Source: Bacteroides fragilis (GTDB taxonomy: Bacteria > Bacteroidota > Bacteroidia > Bacteroidales > DTGW01). From it: a stretch of 64,000 nt of DNA. Positions 7,957-15,830 of the stretch are shown in pieces (position 1 is the stretch's first letter; each line of letters starts with the position of its first letter). The stretch lies in the NCBI GenBank assembly GCA_945889005.1, contig CAMDBI010000021.1:1-64000 (forward strand). Reading direction: 5' to 3'. A program made the position numbers and the translations under genes. Below the pieces are notes generated by a model. The model searched no databases, was not told where the DNA came from, and worked only from the letters and a program-made list of their open reading frames with translations.

Positions 7957-9351
7957 TTAATATAATTCGAGAGCTAAAGAACTCCCCGAATTAATCTCGA
8001 ACTTCTTAGTAACAGTATATATGCTTTGTTTGGCACCTTGCGACCGAAAAACAACGACATATTGTCCAGGCTGCAACAACACCATTTCACTTCTATTATT
8101 CAATAAATTTAAATTATAGATCCACTCTTGCTTATTTTCGCGCATTATATATAAACTTCCATATCCAGTTACATTAGTAAGAAAAGTGACAATTCCGGGT
8201 CTGGGCAGTTTCAATGTGGTAGTCGAACTTTGTTTAATTTCAACTTCTTTGACAAACAAACGAGGCAAAACAGGTATTTCAACATCATACGTTCCAACCA
8301 AATAGCGTTCTGTCTGCCCCATTTTCTGATAGTTGACTGTTTCAATGTTATTTGCTTTTCTGACATAGAACGACAAATCGCGATAAACATCGGCTCCAAC
8401 CGATTTAAGCACAAGCATACCCTGAGGTGCACTTACTGCTGCAATAGTATGTTTGCCCGGATCGACCTTTACACTATCGATTTCAACCGGAGGCAATGTA
8501 TTAACCACAATTCTGTATGTTACCAATGGATCAAGCACCAAGGTGTCGGGGTTTCCACGGTGATTCAACGTATGATAATAGTTTTGAAGCACCTTTCCCG
8601 AATATCGATCGTAGAAAGTCATGTTGACATTGGTTTCTGTAGGCAAACCTTTTTCGTCGAGCAAGTTTACCTGAGATGTGGTTGAATTTAATGCCTGTGA
8701 AATTACGATTCCCATAAATTCCTTAAATTTTTCTTCATTTGTAGCATTGTAATATCGACCTATACATTCGAAGGTTTTACTAAAATTTTCGTCGATACCG
8801 ATTCCAATAATAAATGGTTTTAGCGCAATACCCATTCGTTGCAACGAATCGGACACCGCACAAGGATCGCCATCGCAAGCCTCTAAACCATCTGAAATAA
8901 GTATTATAACATTGCGACAATTTTCGCAGGGAGCAAAATCGTTGGCAGCCCTAGCCAACGAATTGGCTATTGGTGTAGTTCCTTTGGGAGTAATATATCT
9001 GAGCTTTTGCCTGATTATAGACGCATTGTTTTTAGCAAACTCGACTTCGAGCCGTGTATCGCTACAATCCTGTGGAGGCACCGGACTTTGATGTCCATAT
9101 ACTCGCAATGCCATTTGTACGTTTTCGTAATGCTCTATGCTGTCGATCATGCTTATAAGCACCTTGCGAGCAATGTTTATTTTAACATCGCTCTCCCACA
9201 TGCCTGCCATACTATTGGAAGCGTCAAACACAAACAAAATACGGGTAAGAGGAGGCTTAACCTTTGGAAGCTCTATCTCTCTAGTATTTTGAGACAACAA
9301 TGTCTGAAAAATAAACAAAAAACCTATATAAAATAATAGTCTAATATTCAA
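7957..9351 (-). CDS. Secreted von Willebrand factor A domain protein
   Basis: After a hydrophobic N-terminus ending in LLSQ (residues 1-21), a vWA domain begins at RILFVFDASNS; the MIDAS metal site is intact, with DxSxS at Asp43/Ser45/Ser47, a Thr in KGTTPIANSL and an Asp in ISDGLEACDGD. The region after about residue 215 is beta-rich and unassigned, and would form one or two Ig-like or carboxypeptidase-regulatory-like modules. No T9SS sorting domain is evident, so the protein is probably periplasmic or surface-attached. The partner and function are unknown; vWA domains usually bind proteins in a metal-dependent manner. Confidence 0.82.
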   Translation of the reverse strand: MNIRLLFYIGFLFIFQTLLSQNTREIELPKVKPPLTRILFVFDASNSMAGMWESDVKINIARKVLISMIDSIEHYENVQMALRVYGHQSPVPPQDCSDTRLEVEFAKNNASIIRQKLRYITPKGTTPIANSLARAANDFAPCENCRNVIILISDGLEACDGDPCAVSDSLQRMGIALKPFIIGIGIDENFSKTFECIGRYYNATNEEKFKEFMGIVISQALNSTTSQVNLLDEKGLPTETNVNMTFYDRYSGKVLQNYYHTLNHRGNPDTLVLDPLVTYRIVVNTLPPVEIDSVKVDPGKHTIAAVSAPQGMLVLKSVGADVYRDLSFYVRKANNIETVNYQKMGQTERYLVGTYDVEIPVLPRLFVKEVEIKQSSTTTLKLPRPGIVTFLTNVTGYGSLYIMRENKQEWIYNLNLLNNRSEMVLLQPGQYVVVFRSQGAKQSIYTVTKKFEINSGSSLALELY

Positions 9352-9533
9352 TGCTTTTTTTTCCTCAAAAGTATATTAAATGAGTTTGTAATAGAATTGT
9401 TGTAAAAAAAGATACTAACATTTTATTACATAAATCGAATTGCTTTAACAAAAATACCAATACACATTTTAATTTCGTTAAACTTTTTTTGATTCATAAT
9501 GTTTTCAAGAAGAATAAAGTTAAAAAGAAATAT

Positions 9534-9541
9534 TATCTTTG
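9534..9541 (+). promoter_or_regulatory. Predicted -7 box of the suf promoter
   Basis: TATCTTTG matches the TAnnTTTG element of Bacteroidota housekeeping promoters. A clear -33 TTG at the usual spacing is not seen, so the promoter may need activation or be weak. Confidence 0.55.
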
Positions 9542-9546
9542 CGTTG

Positions 9547-9563
9547 TTTAGAATAATTCTAAA
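9547..9563. promoter_or_regulatory. Fur/PerR-family operator candidate at the suf start site
   Basis: TTTAGAATAATTCTAAA is a perfect palindrome with a single central base, fitting the 7-1-7 pattern (TTAnAATnATTnTAA) of Fur and especially PerR boxes. It begins six bases after the -7 box, so it overlaps the expected transcription start; binding there would block sufB transcription. Which regulator uses it cannot be told from the window. Confidence 0.6.
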
Positions 9564-9627
9564 TTAATGAACTGCGGGGGCGTTTTTTTGTTATATATTT
9601 AGAAAGAAGAATTAATTTGATATTAAA

Positions 9628-11076
9628 ATGGAAAATAATTCCGAACAAATACTCACTGAAATAACCCAGAATGATTATAAATATGGTTTTGTAACCGACG
9701 TACAGACCGAGGTAATTCCGAAAGGATTGAGCGAAGACGTGGTAAGGCTCATATCTGCCAAAAAAGAAGAGCCCGGGTGGTTGCTGGAATGGCGATTGAA
9801 AGCATACCGCCATTGGCTTACCATGAAAATGCCCGAATGGGCACACCTGAAAATTCCAAACATCGACTATCAAGACATAATATACTATGCAGCTCCAGGA
9901 AACAAAGCAAAATACAACAGTATAGACGAAGTTGACCCCGAATTGCTTGCCACATTTGAGAAATTAGGAATACCTCTTCAGGAACGCCTCCAATTGGCAG
10001 GCGTAGCAGTCGATGCCGTTATGGATAGCGTTTCGGTAAAAACCACCTTTCGCGAAGCATTGGCCGAAAAAGGCATCATTTTCTGCTCATTTAGCGAAGC
10101 AGTAAAGGAATTTCCCGAATTGGTAAAAAAATATCTAGGATCAGTTGTACCCTATACCGACAATTTCTATGCAACATTAAACTCTGCGGTATTTAGCGAT
10201 GGGTCGTTTTGCTACATCCCTAAAGGAGTGCGCTGCCCTATGGAACTTTCGACCTATTTTAGGATAAACGCAGCCAATACCGGACAGTTTGAACGCACCC
10301 TGCTTGTAGCCGACGAAGGAGCTTATGTTAGTTACCTCGAGGGCTGCACAGCTCCCATGCGCGACGAAAACCAATTGCACGCAGCTGTTGTCGAACTAGT
10401 GGCCATGGAAGGAGCAGAAATCAAATACTCAACGGTACAAAACTGGTACCCTGGCGACAAAAATGGCAAAGGGGGAATATACAACTTTGTGACCAAACGC
10501 GGAATATGCAAAGGCAACAATGCCAAAATTTCGTGGACTCAAGTCGAAACAGGCTCGGCAATTACTTGGAAATATCCAAGTTGTATACTCAAAGGCGACC
10601 ATTCGAGCGCCGAATTTTATTCAGTAGCCGTTACCAACAACTACCAACAAGCCGATACAGGTACAAAGATGATTCACATTGGCAAAAACACTAAAAGTCG
10701 AATAGTTTCAAAAGGTATTTCGGCCGGAAAGAGCAATAACAGCTACCGTGGACTTGTCAAGATCCTCAAAAACGCTGACAATTCGCGCAACTACTCGCAA
10801 TGCGACTCGTTGTTGCTGGGCGACAAATGCGGTGCACATACGTTCCCTTATTTGGAGGTCGACAACCAATCGGCCATTGTTGAACACGAAGCTACAACCT
10901 CAAAAATTGGTGAAGACCAAATATTCTATTGCAACCAAAGGGGCATTAGCACCGAAGACGCAATAGGCCTTATTGTCAATGGTTATGCCAAAGAGGTACT
11001 CAATCAACTACCTATGGAATTTGCCGTTGAAGCACAAAAGCTATTACAGGTAAGTTTGGAAGGAAGTGTGGGGTAA
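9628..11076 (+). CDS. sufB: Fe-S cluster assembly protein SufB
   Basis: SufB is the scaffold subunit of the SufBC2D complex, on which iron-sulfur clusters are built. The 482-residue length and the segments [30 protein letters not shown] (the conserved Cys near residue 401) and [13 protein letters not shown] are diagnostic for SufB, including its beta-helix core and C-terminal helices. It is the first gene of the suf series and follows a promoter with a Fur-type palindrome. The next suf gene is separated from it by an inserted four-helix-bundle gene whose left repeat array starts five bases after the sufB stop. Confidence 0.96.
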   Translation: MENNSEQILTEITQNDYKYGFVTDVQTEVIPKGLSEDVVRLISAKKEEPGWLLEWRLKAYRHWLTMKMPEWAHLKIPNIDYQDIIYYAAPGNKAKYNSIDEVDPELLATFEKLGIPLQERLQLAGVAVDAVMDSVSVKTTFREALAEKGIIFCSFSEAVKEFPELVKKYLGSVVPYTDNFYATLNSAVFSDGSFCYIPKGVRCPMELSTYFRINAANTGQFERTLLVADEGAYVSYLEGCTAPMRDENQLHAAVVELVAMEGAEIKYSTVQNWYPGDKNGKGGIYNFVTKRGICKGNNAKISWTQVETGSAITWKYPSCILKGDHSSAEFYSVAVTNNYQQADTGTKMIHIGKNTKSRIVSKGISAGKSNNSYRGLVKILKNADNSRNYSQCDSLLLGDKCGAHTFPYLEVDNQSAIVEHEATTSKIGEDQIFYCNQRGISTEDAIGLIVNGYAKEVLNQLPMEFAVEAQKLLQVSLEGSVG

Positions 11077-11080
11077 AAAA

Positions 11081-11133
11081 AGTAGATGAGTAGTCGAGTA
11101 GATGAGTAGTCGAGTAGATGAGTAGATGAGTTA
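11081..11133 (+). repeat. Left tandem-repeat array flanking the four-helix-bundle gene
   Basis: A series of 16-bp units close to GTAGATGAGTAGTCGA fills the space between the sufB stop and the inserted gene. Units degrade toward the gene. Confidence 0.8.
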
Positions 11134-11145
11134 GATTTAATAAAA

Positions 11146-11517
11146 ATGGAGAAAGCAAGAAAATACAAGGATTTAATTGTGTGGCAAAAGTCACATGAAT
11201 TTGTATTGCTTGTATATAAAGTAACTGAAAATTTTCCTAAAACCGAAACTTTTGGCCTAACTTCACAATTCAGAAGAGCTGCTGTATCTGTTGCCGCAAA
11301 TATTGCTGAAGGATTTGTCAAAAGAGGTAAAGCTGACAAATTACGATTTTACAATATTTCACAAGGGTCTTTAGATGAATGTTCTTATTATATTATACTG
11401 GCTTCTGACCTAAAATATATCAATGAAACTGAATCTAATGCTCTACATTCAATAAATGACGAAGTAAACAAACTACTTAACAATTTCATTCGAGCCATTC
11501 AAGCAAATTCAACATAA
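11146..11517 (+). CDS. Four-helix-bundle protein (S23/IVP family) inserted in the suf operon
   Basis: The 123-residue protein has the family pattern: YKDLIVWQKSHEFVLLVY near the N-terminus, FGLTSQFRRAAVSVAANIAEG in the middle (core QFRRAAVSV), and a long C-terminal helix. This is the four-helix-bundle family first known from intervening sequences of 23S rRNA genes and related in fold to the Avd protein of diversity-generating retroelements. The molecular function is unknown; basic surface residues in homologues suggest nucleic-acid binding. It sits between sufB and sufC, where no such gene belongs, and it is framed by inverted arrays of short repeats, so it looks like an insertion. No transposase is present. 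Confidence 0.88.
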   Translation: MEKARKYKDLIVWQKSHEFVLLVYKVTENFPKTETFGLTSQFRRAAVSVAANIAEGFVKRGKADKLRFYNISQGSLDECSYYIILASDLKYINETESNALHSINDEVNKLLNNFIRAIQANST

Positions 11518-11518
11518 A

Positions 11519-11570
11519 CCACTCAACTATACGACTACTCAACTACACGATTGCTCAACTACTCAACTAC
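11519..11570 (-). repeat. Right tandem-repeat array flanking the four-helix-bundle gene
   Basis: Units such as ACTACTCAACTACACGA are the approximate reverse complement of the left array (GTAGTTGAGTAGTCGT against GTAGATGAGTAGTCGA). The array ends 13 bases before the sufC start, so the pair fills the whole junction. Confidence 0.8.
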
Positions 11571-11583
11571 AAAAATCAAATTT

Positions 11584-12342
11584 ATGCTCACAATCAAAAA
11601 TCTCCGCGCCAAGATAGGCGAAAAAGAAATACTCAAAGGCATTGACCTCGAAGTAAAAGCAGGCGAAGTACACGCCATAATGGGGCCCAATGGGTCGGGC
11701 AAAAGCACCTTAGCTGGTTTACTTGCTGGACGCGAACTATTTGAAGTAACCGAAGGCGAAGTAACCTTCAATGGAAAGAATCTGCTCGAAATGCCTCCCG
11801 AAGACCGCTCGAGAGAAGGTATTTTTCTTAGTTTTCAATACCCGGTAGAAATTCCGGGAGTTAGTATGACTAATTTTATGCGTGCTGCCATGAACGAGCA
11901 TCGCAAGTACAAGGGTTTGGAACCATTGTCGGCTTCTGCATTCTTGAAACTCATGCGCGAAAAACAATCGGTGGTTGAAATCGACTCGAAACTAACCAGT
12001 CGCTCTGTAAACGAAGGTTTCTCGGGTGGCGAAAAGAAGCGTAACGAGATTTTCCAAATGGCAATGCTCGAACCCAAACTCTCGATACTCGACGAAACCG
12101 ACTCGGGTCTCGATATAGACGCTTTGCGTATTGTTGCCCAAGGGGTCAACAAACTCAAATCGCCCGAAAATGCTACGATTGTAATTACTCATTACCAACG
12201 TTTGCTCGATTATATAGTTCCTGACTTTGTACACATTCTCTACAAAGGCCGAATAGTGAAGACTGCCGGCAAAGAACTAGCCTTGATACTCGAAGAAAAA
12301 GGATACGACTGGATAAAGGAAGAAGCTGAAATTAAAGAATAA
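11584..12342 (+). CDS. sufC: Fe-S cluster assembly ATPase SufC
   Basis: SufC is the ABC-type ATPase of the SufBC2D scaffold; ATP binding drives the conformational change that lets the cluster form. The start at 11584 (MLTIKNLRAKIG) is chosen because the upstream extension translates repeat DNA. Walker A GPNGSGKST is at residues 34-42, the ABC signature is the SufC-type FSGGEKKRNEI near 146-156, and the Walker B region reads SILDETDSGLD, also typical of SufC. The switch histidine is in VITHYQRLL. Length (252) is normal. It would be cotranscribed with sufB and sufD unless the inserted gene upstream interferes. Confidence 0.96.
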   Translation: MLTIKNLRAKIGEKEILKGIDLEVKAGEVHAIMGPNGSGKSTLAGLLAGRELFEVTEGEVTFNGKNLLEMPPEDRSREGIFLSFQYPVEIPGVSMTNFMRAAMNEHRKYKGLEPLSASAFLKLMREKQSVVEIDSKLTSRSVNEGFSGGEKKRNEIFQMAMLEPKLSILDETDSGLDIDALRIVAQGVNKLKSPENATIVITHYQRLLDYIVPDFVHILYKGRIVKTAGKELALILEEKGYDWIKEEAEIKE

Positions 12343-12371
12343 ATTGCATTTTATTAAAAAACTGCATTACC

Positions 12372-12416
12372 CTTCGGCTCCTCTCAGGGTGACGGTCAGT
12401 CTGAGCGGAGTCGAAG
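12372..12416. repeat. Hairpin intergenic repeat between sufC and sufD
   Basis: CTTCGGCTCCTCTCAGGGTGAC (12372-12393) pairs with GTCAGTCTGAGCGGAGTCGAAG (12395-12416) with three mismatches, giving a 22-bp stem. Sequences of the type CTTCGACTCCGCTCAG are common dispersed intergenic repeats in Bacteroidota. In the mRNA the hairpin could affect processing or stability between the two genes. Confidence 0.75.
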
Positions 12417-12458
12417 ACACTATCTAAAAAGCAATTTGAAATAAATGAGTTAAATTAT

Positions 12459-13796
12459 ATGAATGACGATAAATACATAGAGCTATACCAATCTAATATA
12501 GAAACAATAAGGGGCTCATATCCAGAGTATATCGAAAATTTCCGCCAATCGTCGATTGACCAATATGCCCAATTAGGTATACCTCGTAAACGTTCCGAAA
12601 AATACAAATATACAGATTTAGAATCTGCATTTGACAATGGATACAATGCATATTTGACCGAAAAGCCAGCAATTATCGACGTAAACGAGATATTCAAATG
12701 CGATGTTCCCGATATTGGTACCGACAATGTTATTATCCACAATGGTTTCTATTACAAAAAAAATGTTTTAAACGGCTGGCAGCCTTCGGGAGTATGGTTT
12801 GGAAGCATCAAACAAGCATTTACTGAATTGCCCGAGATTACTCAAAAACATTTTGGCAAATATACCAGCAACGACGGCATTACAGCCCTCAATGGCGGTA
12901 TGTTTTCCGATGGATTTATGCTCTATGTCCCTAAAGGCAAAGACCACGGTAAAACCATACAGATTATCAATGTTTTGTTGTCGAACGAGAACCTTATGGT
13001 TACTCACCGCAATCTAATTGTACTAGAGGACAATGCCACTGCCGACATACTCTTTTGCGAACATACTCTTTCGCAAAACCGTTTTCTGACTAACTCGCTC
13101 ACCGAGGTTTATGTAGGCAACAATGCACAATACAACCAGGTATGCTTACAAAACGAGCACAACAACTCTACACACATTACCAATACCTTTATTCATCAGG
13201 AATCGCACAGTCGAGTATCGACCAACACCATATCGTTGCACGGAGGACTTATTCGCAACAACCTGAGCGCCATACTCAATGGCGAAGGTGCCGAACACAA
13301 TAGTTACGGCCTTGCCCTCACAGACCAAAACCAGCATGTCGACAACAATATTTTTATTAACCATGCAAAACCACATTGTACGAGCAACCAACTATTCAAA
13401 AGTGTGCTCGACCACCAGTCGACAGGGGCATTTGGAGGCCGAATACTTGTAAGCCGCGATGCTCAAAAGACCTTGGCATACCAACGCAACAGCAATCTGC
13501 TACTGACCGACACAGCCAAAATGAACACCCAACCACAATTGGAGATATATGCCGACGATGTAAAATGTAGCCATGGCGCTACAGTTGGGCAGCTCGACCA
13601 AGATGCCCTGTTTTACCTACGTGCCAGAGGTATACCAAAGGACGAAGCCCGTCTGCTTATGATGTTTGCATTTACTCACGAAATAATTGAACAAATAAAG
13701 GTCGAACCACTCCGCGAACGTATCGATGGCATGGTCAATCAACGACTCAGAGGGGAACTTTCGAAATGCAACAACTGCCCAATGCATTGCTGCTAG
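12459..13796 (+). CDS. sufD: Fe-S cluster assembly protein SufD
   Basis: SufD is the SufB-like partner in the SufBC2D complex and is needed for iron entry. The N-terminal helix region contains GIPRKRSEKYKYTD (near 40-53), and the C-terminal core has the SufD-type CSHGATVGQLD followed by FYLRARGIPKDEARLLM. At 445 residues it has the expected length. The C-terminal tail ends CNNCPMHCC, with four cysteines in the last nine residues, which could bind metal or a cluster; whether this tail is common in related SufD proteins I can only suspect. Codon use matches sufB. Confidence 0.95.
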   Translation: MNDDKYIELYQSNIETIRGSYPEYIENFRQSSIDQYAQLGIPRKRSEKYKYTDLESAFDNGYNAYLTEKPAIIDVNEIFKCDVPDIGTDNVIIHNGFYYKKNVLNGWQPSGVWFGSIKQAFTELPEITQKHFGKYTSNDGITALNGGMFSDGFMLYVPKGKDHGKTIQIINVLLSNENLMVTHRNLIVLEDNATADILFCEHTLSQNRFLTNSLTEVYVGNNAQYNQVCLQNEHNNSTHITNTFIHQESHSRVSTNTISLHGGLIRNNLSAILNGEGAEHNSYGLALTDQNQHVDNNIFINHAKPHCTSNQLFKSVLDHQSTGAFGGRILVSRDAQKTLAYQRNSNLLLTDTAKMNTQPQLEIYADDVKCSHGATVGQLDQDALFYLRARGIPKDEARLLMMFAFTHEIIEQIKVEPLRERIDGMVNQRLRGELSKCNNCPMHCC

Positions 13797-13810
13797 GCTT
13801 TCGCGCTTTC

Positions 13811-14374
13811 TTATATTAGTGCATGAAGATAGTCAGCTGTATCTTTCAATCCATTATTTCTAAAAATATCAAGTACATCATATTCATTATATGGAGGATT
13901 CTTTTTATTCAAAACCATTTTTTTAAAAGCTTGAACAGATAAGTCGTGGTTCAAGTCAATTATATCAGTAAAAAAGTCATCAGGGGCTTTTGCCTTTAAT
14001 CCAAAGCTATATAAATAATCTTCCGGAAAATCTTTTAAATTATTGGTAATTATCAGGTCGGCATTTGTCTTTATTGCTGCTGCCAAAACATGTCTATCAT
14101 TTATATCTGGGAGTTTTAATGAGTCAATTAATGGTTCGAAATTTACTACTAAGGCATCAGGAAATACAAGATTAATTTTATCAGCACGTTTTAAAGCCTC
14201 GTTCTCTTCAATTCCTTTTCTTTTCATTATCGATATCCACTCATCAAAGATGTTGATACTCCATTTGGGAGTATATAGTTCATAATAAGCAAACCACATC
14301 AATAAATCACGTATCCAAAGTGGATATATGACATTTGTGTCTAATAAACATTTAAATTTTACACTATGAATCAT
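13811..14374 (-). CDS. PIN-domain toxin-like ribonuclease
   Basis: This 187-residue protein begins with the PIN-domain pattern CLLDTNVIYPLW (Asp12) and has a central DEW acidic residue, the motif DINDRHVLAAA and the late LIITNNLKDF, which together supply the metal-binding acidic residues of PIN ribonucleases. It overlaps by 11 bases the upstream gene for a helix-turn-helix protein, an arrangement typical of toxin-antitoxin pairs. The C-terminal 60 residues after the PIN core are unassigned. The target RNA is unknown. The pair stands on the minus strand between sufD and sufS, against the direction of the suf genes. Confidence 0.8.
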   Translation of the reverse strand: MIHSVKFKCLLDTNVIYPLWIRDLLMWFAYYELYTPKWSINIFDEWISIMKRKGIEENEALKRADKINLVFPDALVVNFEPLIDSLKLPDINDRHVLAAAIKTNADLIITNNLKDFPEDYLYSFGLKAKAPDDFFTDIIDLNHDLSVQAFKKMVLNKKNPPYNEYDVLDIFRNNGLKDTADYLHALI

Positions 14375-14828
14375 ATAATCCAGCTTCTTCGTCAGAGTTA
14401 ATTATTTCATTTATTAAATTTTCTTGATGTGCTTTCATTTTGCTTTTGTAGCTTACAACATCTTCATATCTAACCCTTCGATGTTTGCCAACTTTTGTAA
14501 ACTTAATTTCTCCTGATTCAAGAAGCTTTATAACATGAGGTCTTGAACAACTAAGTAACTCCGCAGTAGCTTGAGTTGTCAATTCGGTTGCAATAGGTAC
14601 AATTGAAACAGGTCGTCCATTGCTTGTCTCCTTTAAAATTTGTACTAATAATTTTAAAGCACTTAATGGAACCCTTATTTTTTCTCGTGTTTCTTCAATC
14701 TCAATTTCAGGATTATTATCTTTTAATTCACTGAGAACATTGGCAAGGGCATCATACGATTTCATTGCTGCAATCTGTTCTTCCTTTGTGGGTCGTGTAA
14801 TATTTTCCAAAATTTGCATGTCTCTCAT
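14364..14828 (-). CDS. Excisionase-type HTH antitoxin of the PIN pair
   Basis: The middle of this 154-residue protein contains an excisionase/MerR-like winged helix (TTQATAELLSCSRPHVIKLL followed by KVGKHRRVRYEDV, near residues 88-122), the DNA-binding type found in antitoxins paired with larger PIN toxins. The acidic C-terminal tail would neutralise the toxin. A -7 box is only 13 bases upstream of the ATG at 14828, so transcription would leave almost no leader; the second ATG at 14819 (MQILENI) may be the true start. Paired direct operators lie just upstream. Confidence 0.78.
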   Translation of the reverse strand: MRDMQILENITRPTKEEQIAAMKSYDALANVLSELKDNNPEIEIEETREKIRVPLSALKLLVQILKETSNGRPVSIVPIATELTTQATAELLSCSRPHVIKLLESGEIKFTKVGKHRRVRYEDVVSYKSKMKAHQENLINEIINSDEEAGLYDS

Positions 14829-14840
14829 TTTTTCTTAACG

Positions 14841-14879
14841 CAAAGATAATCGAAATATTCGAAACAAACGAAATATTCG
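14841..14879 (-). promoter_or_regulatory. Promoter and twin operators of the PIN/HTH pair
   Basis: On the minus strand TATCTTTG (14848-14841) is a -7 box. Two copies of the small dyad CGAAATATTCG lie at 14851-14861 and 14869-14879, 18 bp apart centre to centre, which puts them over the -33 region. This suits cooperative autorepression by the antitoxin. Confidence 0.6.
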
Positions 14880-15152
14880 AAATGTTATTTCAGCATGAAG
14901 CCTAACTATATCGTTTGGTTGATTTAAACAAAGGGTGCATATGACACCACATACACCCTTTGCATTAACTCGTTACTGCGACACAATAATTCGCTGTGTT
15001 TTAAACCCCTTGTCCGAAATTCAATAATTGATTTCTAAATATAAGTTGCGCGAGAATGTGAAAAAGTTACATGAAAGTAAAAATATTTTTAGCATAATGG
15101 CGAAATACAAAAAAGACAGATAATATTAAGAACTTATTTTCACTTATTAATC
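14880..15152. other. Intergenic stretch with one hairpin
   Basis: The only notable structure is a perfect 9-bp inverted repeat, CAAAGGGTG at 14929-14937 with CACCCTTTG at 14954-14962. No ORF or RNA gene was recognised in this gap between the divergent pairs. Confidence 0.5.
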
Positions 15153-15183
15153 TTGATTTTACCTTAAAAATAGATTAAATTTG
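15153..15183 (+). promoter_or_regulatory. Promoter of the DUF4160/DUF2442 pair
   Basis: TTG at 15153-15155 is separated by 20 bases from TAAATTTG at 15176-15183, a good match to the Bacteroidota TTG-N20-TAnnTTTG promoter. A second TAAATTTG follows at 15188-15195, just before the ATG at 15201. Confidence 0.6.
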
Positions 15184-15200
15184 TTCTTAAATTTGAAATA

Positions 15201-15506
15201 ATGCCATGTATATTTGAATATTTAGGAATTCTGATATTTTTCTATTCAAATGAGCATGAGCCAATTCATGTTCATGCAAAACATTCTGGATTTGAAAGTA
15301 AAGCAGAATTTTATATTGTTGATGGTAAAATTATTGAAATTAGAATAAAGCCTATTAAGGGATATAAACCATTGACAGGTTCAAAACTAAAGGATTTTGA
15401 GGATTTTCTTGAAGCATATTCAGAAAAGATTGTACAAAAGTGGATTGATTATTTTGTATATCACAAGGACATTGAAATGGAAAAAATTAATACTCGAATT
15501 AAATGA
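15201..15506 (+). CDS. DUF4160 domain protein
   Basis: This 101-residue protein matches the DUF4160 pattern: a short N-terminal stretch (MPCIFEYLGILIFFYSNEH), then the histidine-rich PIHVHAKHSG and the strand EFYIVDGKI. DUF4160 proteins often sit beside DUF2442 proteins and the pair has been suggested to be toxin-antitoxin-like; that role is not proven. The stop overlaps the next start by four bases (ATGA), implying translational coupling. AT-rich codon use differs from the neighbouring suf genes, suggesting later acquisition. Confidence 0.75.
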   Translation: MPCIFEYLGILIFFYSNEHEPIHVHAKHSGFESKAEFYIVDGKIIEIRIKPIKGYKPLTGSKLKDFEDFLEAYSEKIVQKWIDYFVYHKDIEMEKINTRIK

Positions 15507-15781
15507 GAATCGTTGAAGACTATAATGACTTTAAAGTTGAATTAATTGAGATTAAATCTGCAAAATACATTGGTGATTTTGCTATAAGAGTCTTTTTTAG
15601 TGATGGTTTTCATAGATTGGTCGATTTCAAGCCTTTTCTCGAAACTTCTTCACAACCTTCTATTCGGCAATATTTGAATGAAGATAAATTTAAATCTTTT
15701 GAAATTGTAGATGGCAATTTAAATTGGAATAACTATGATCTAATTTTTCCAATTGAGGATATTTTAAACGGTAAAATATAA
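15503..15781 (+). CDS. DUF2442 domain protein
   Basis: This 92-residue protein has the DUF2442 layout: IRVFFSDGFHRLVDFKPFL near 28-46 (strands that wrap a small alpha/beta fold) and a C-terminal LNWNNYDLIFPIEDI. It overlaps the DUF4160 gene by four bases and they surely form one unit. Its biochemical role is unknown; it would be the DNA-binding or neutralising partner if the pair is a toxin-antitoxin module. Confidence 0.75.
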   Translation: MRIVEDYNDFKVELIEIKSAKYIGDFAIRVFFSDGFHRLVDFKPFLETSSQPSIRQYLNEDKFKSFEIVDGNLNWNNYDLIFPIEDILNGKI

Positions 15782-15830
15782 AAAACACAACACGCTACTA
15801 CATACTCCTTACCACGAAATTCAAATTCTC

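Larger units (their letters stand above)
9352..9627 (+). other. Intergenic region carrying the suf promoter
   Basis: This AT-rich gap separates divergent genes. Its right part carries a Bacteroidota -7 box, a Fur-type palindrome and an 80-base leader to sufB, listed separately. No small gene is seen; the left part holds nothing I recognise. Confidence 0.6.

Noticed and set aside
8230-8685. 151-codon plus-strand ORF opposite the vWA gene
   Set aside because: Shadow of the vWA coding frame; composition is typical of reverse-complement reading.
11146-11517. Four-helix-bundle protein as Avd of a diversity-generating retroelement
   Set aside because: No reverse transcriptase, template repeat or variable repeat is present in the surroundings.
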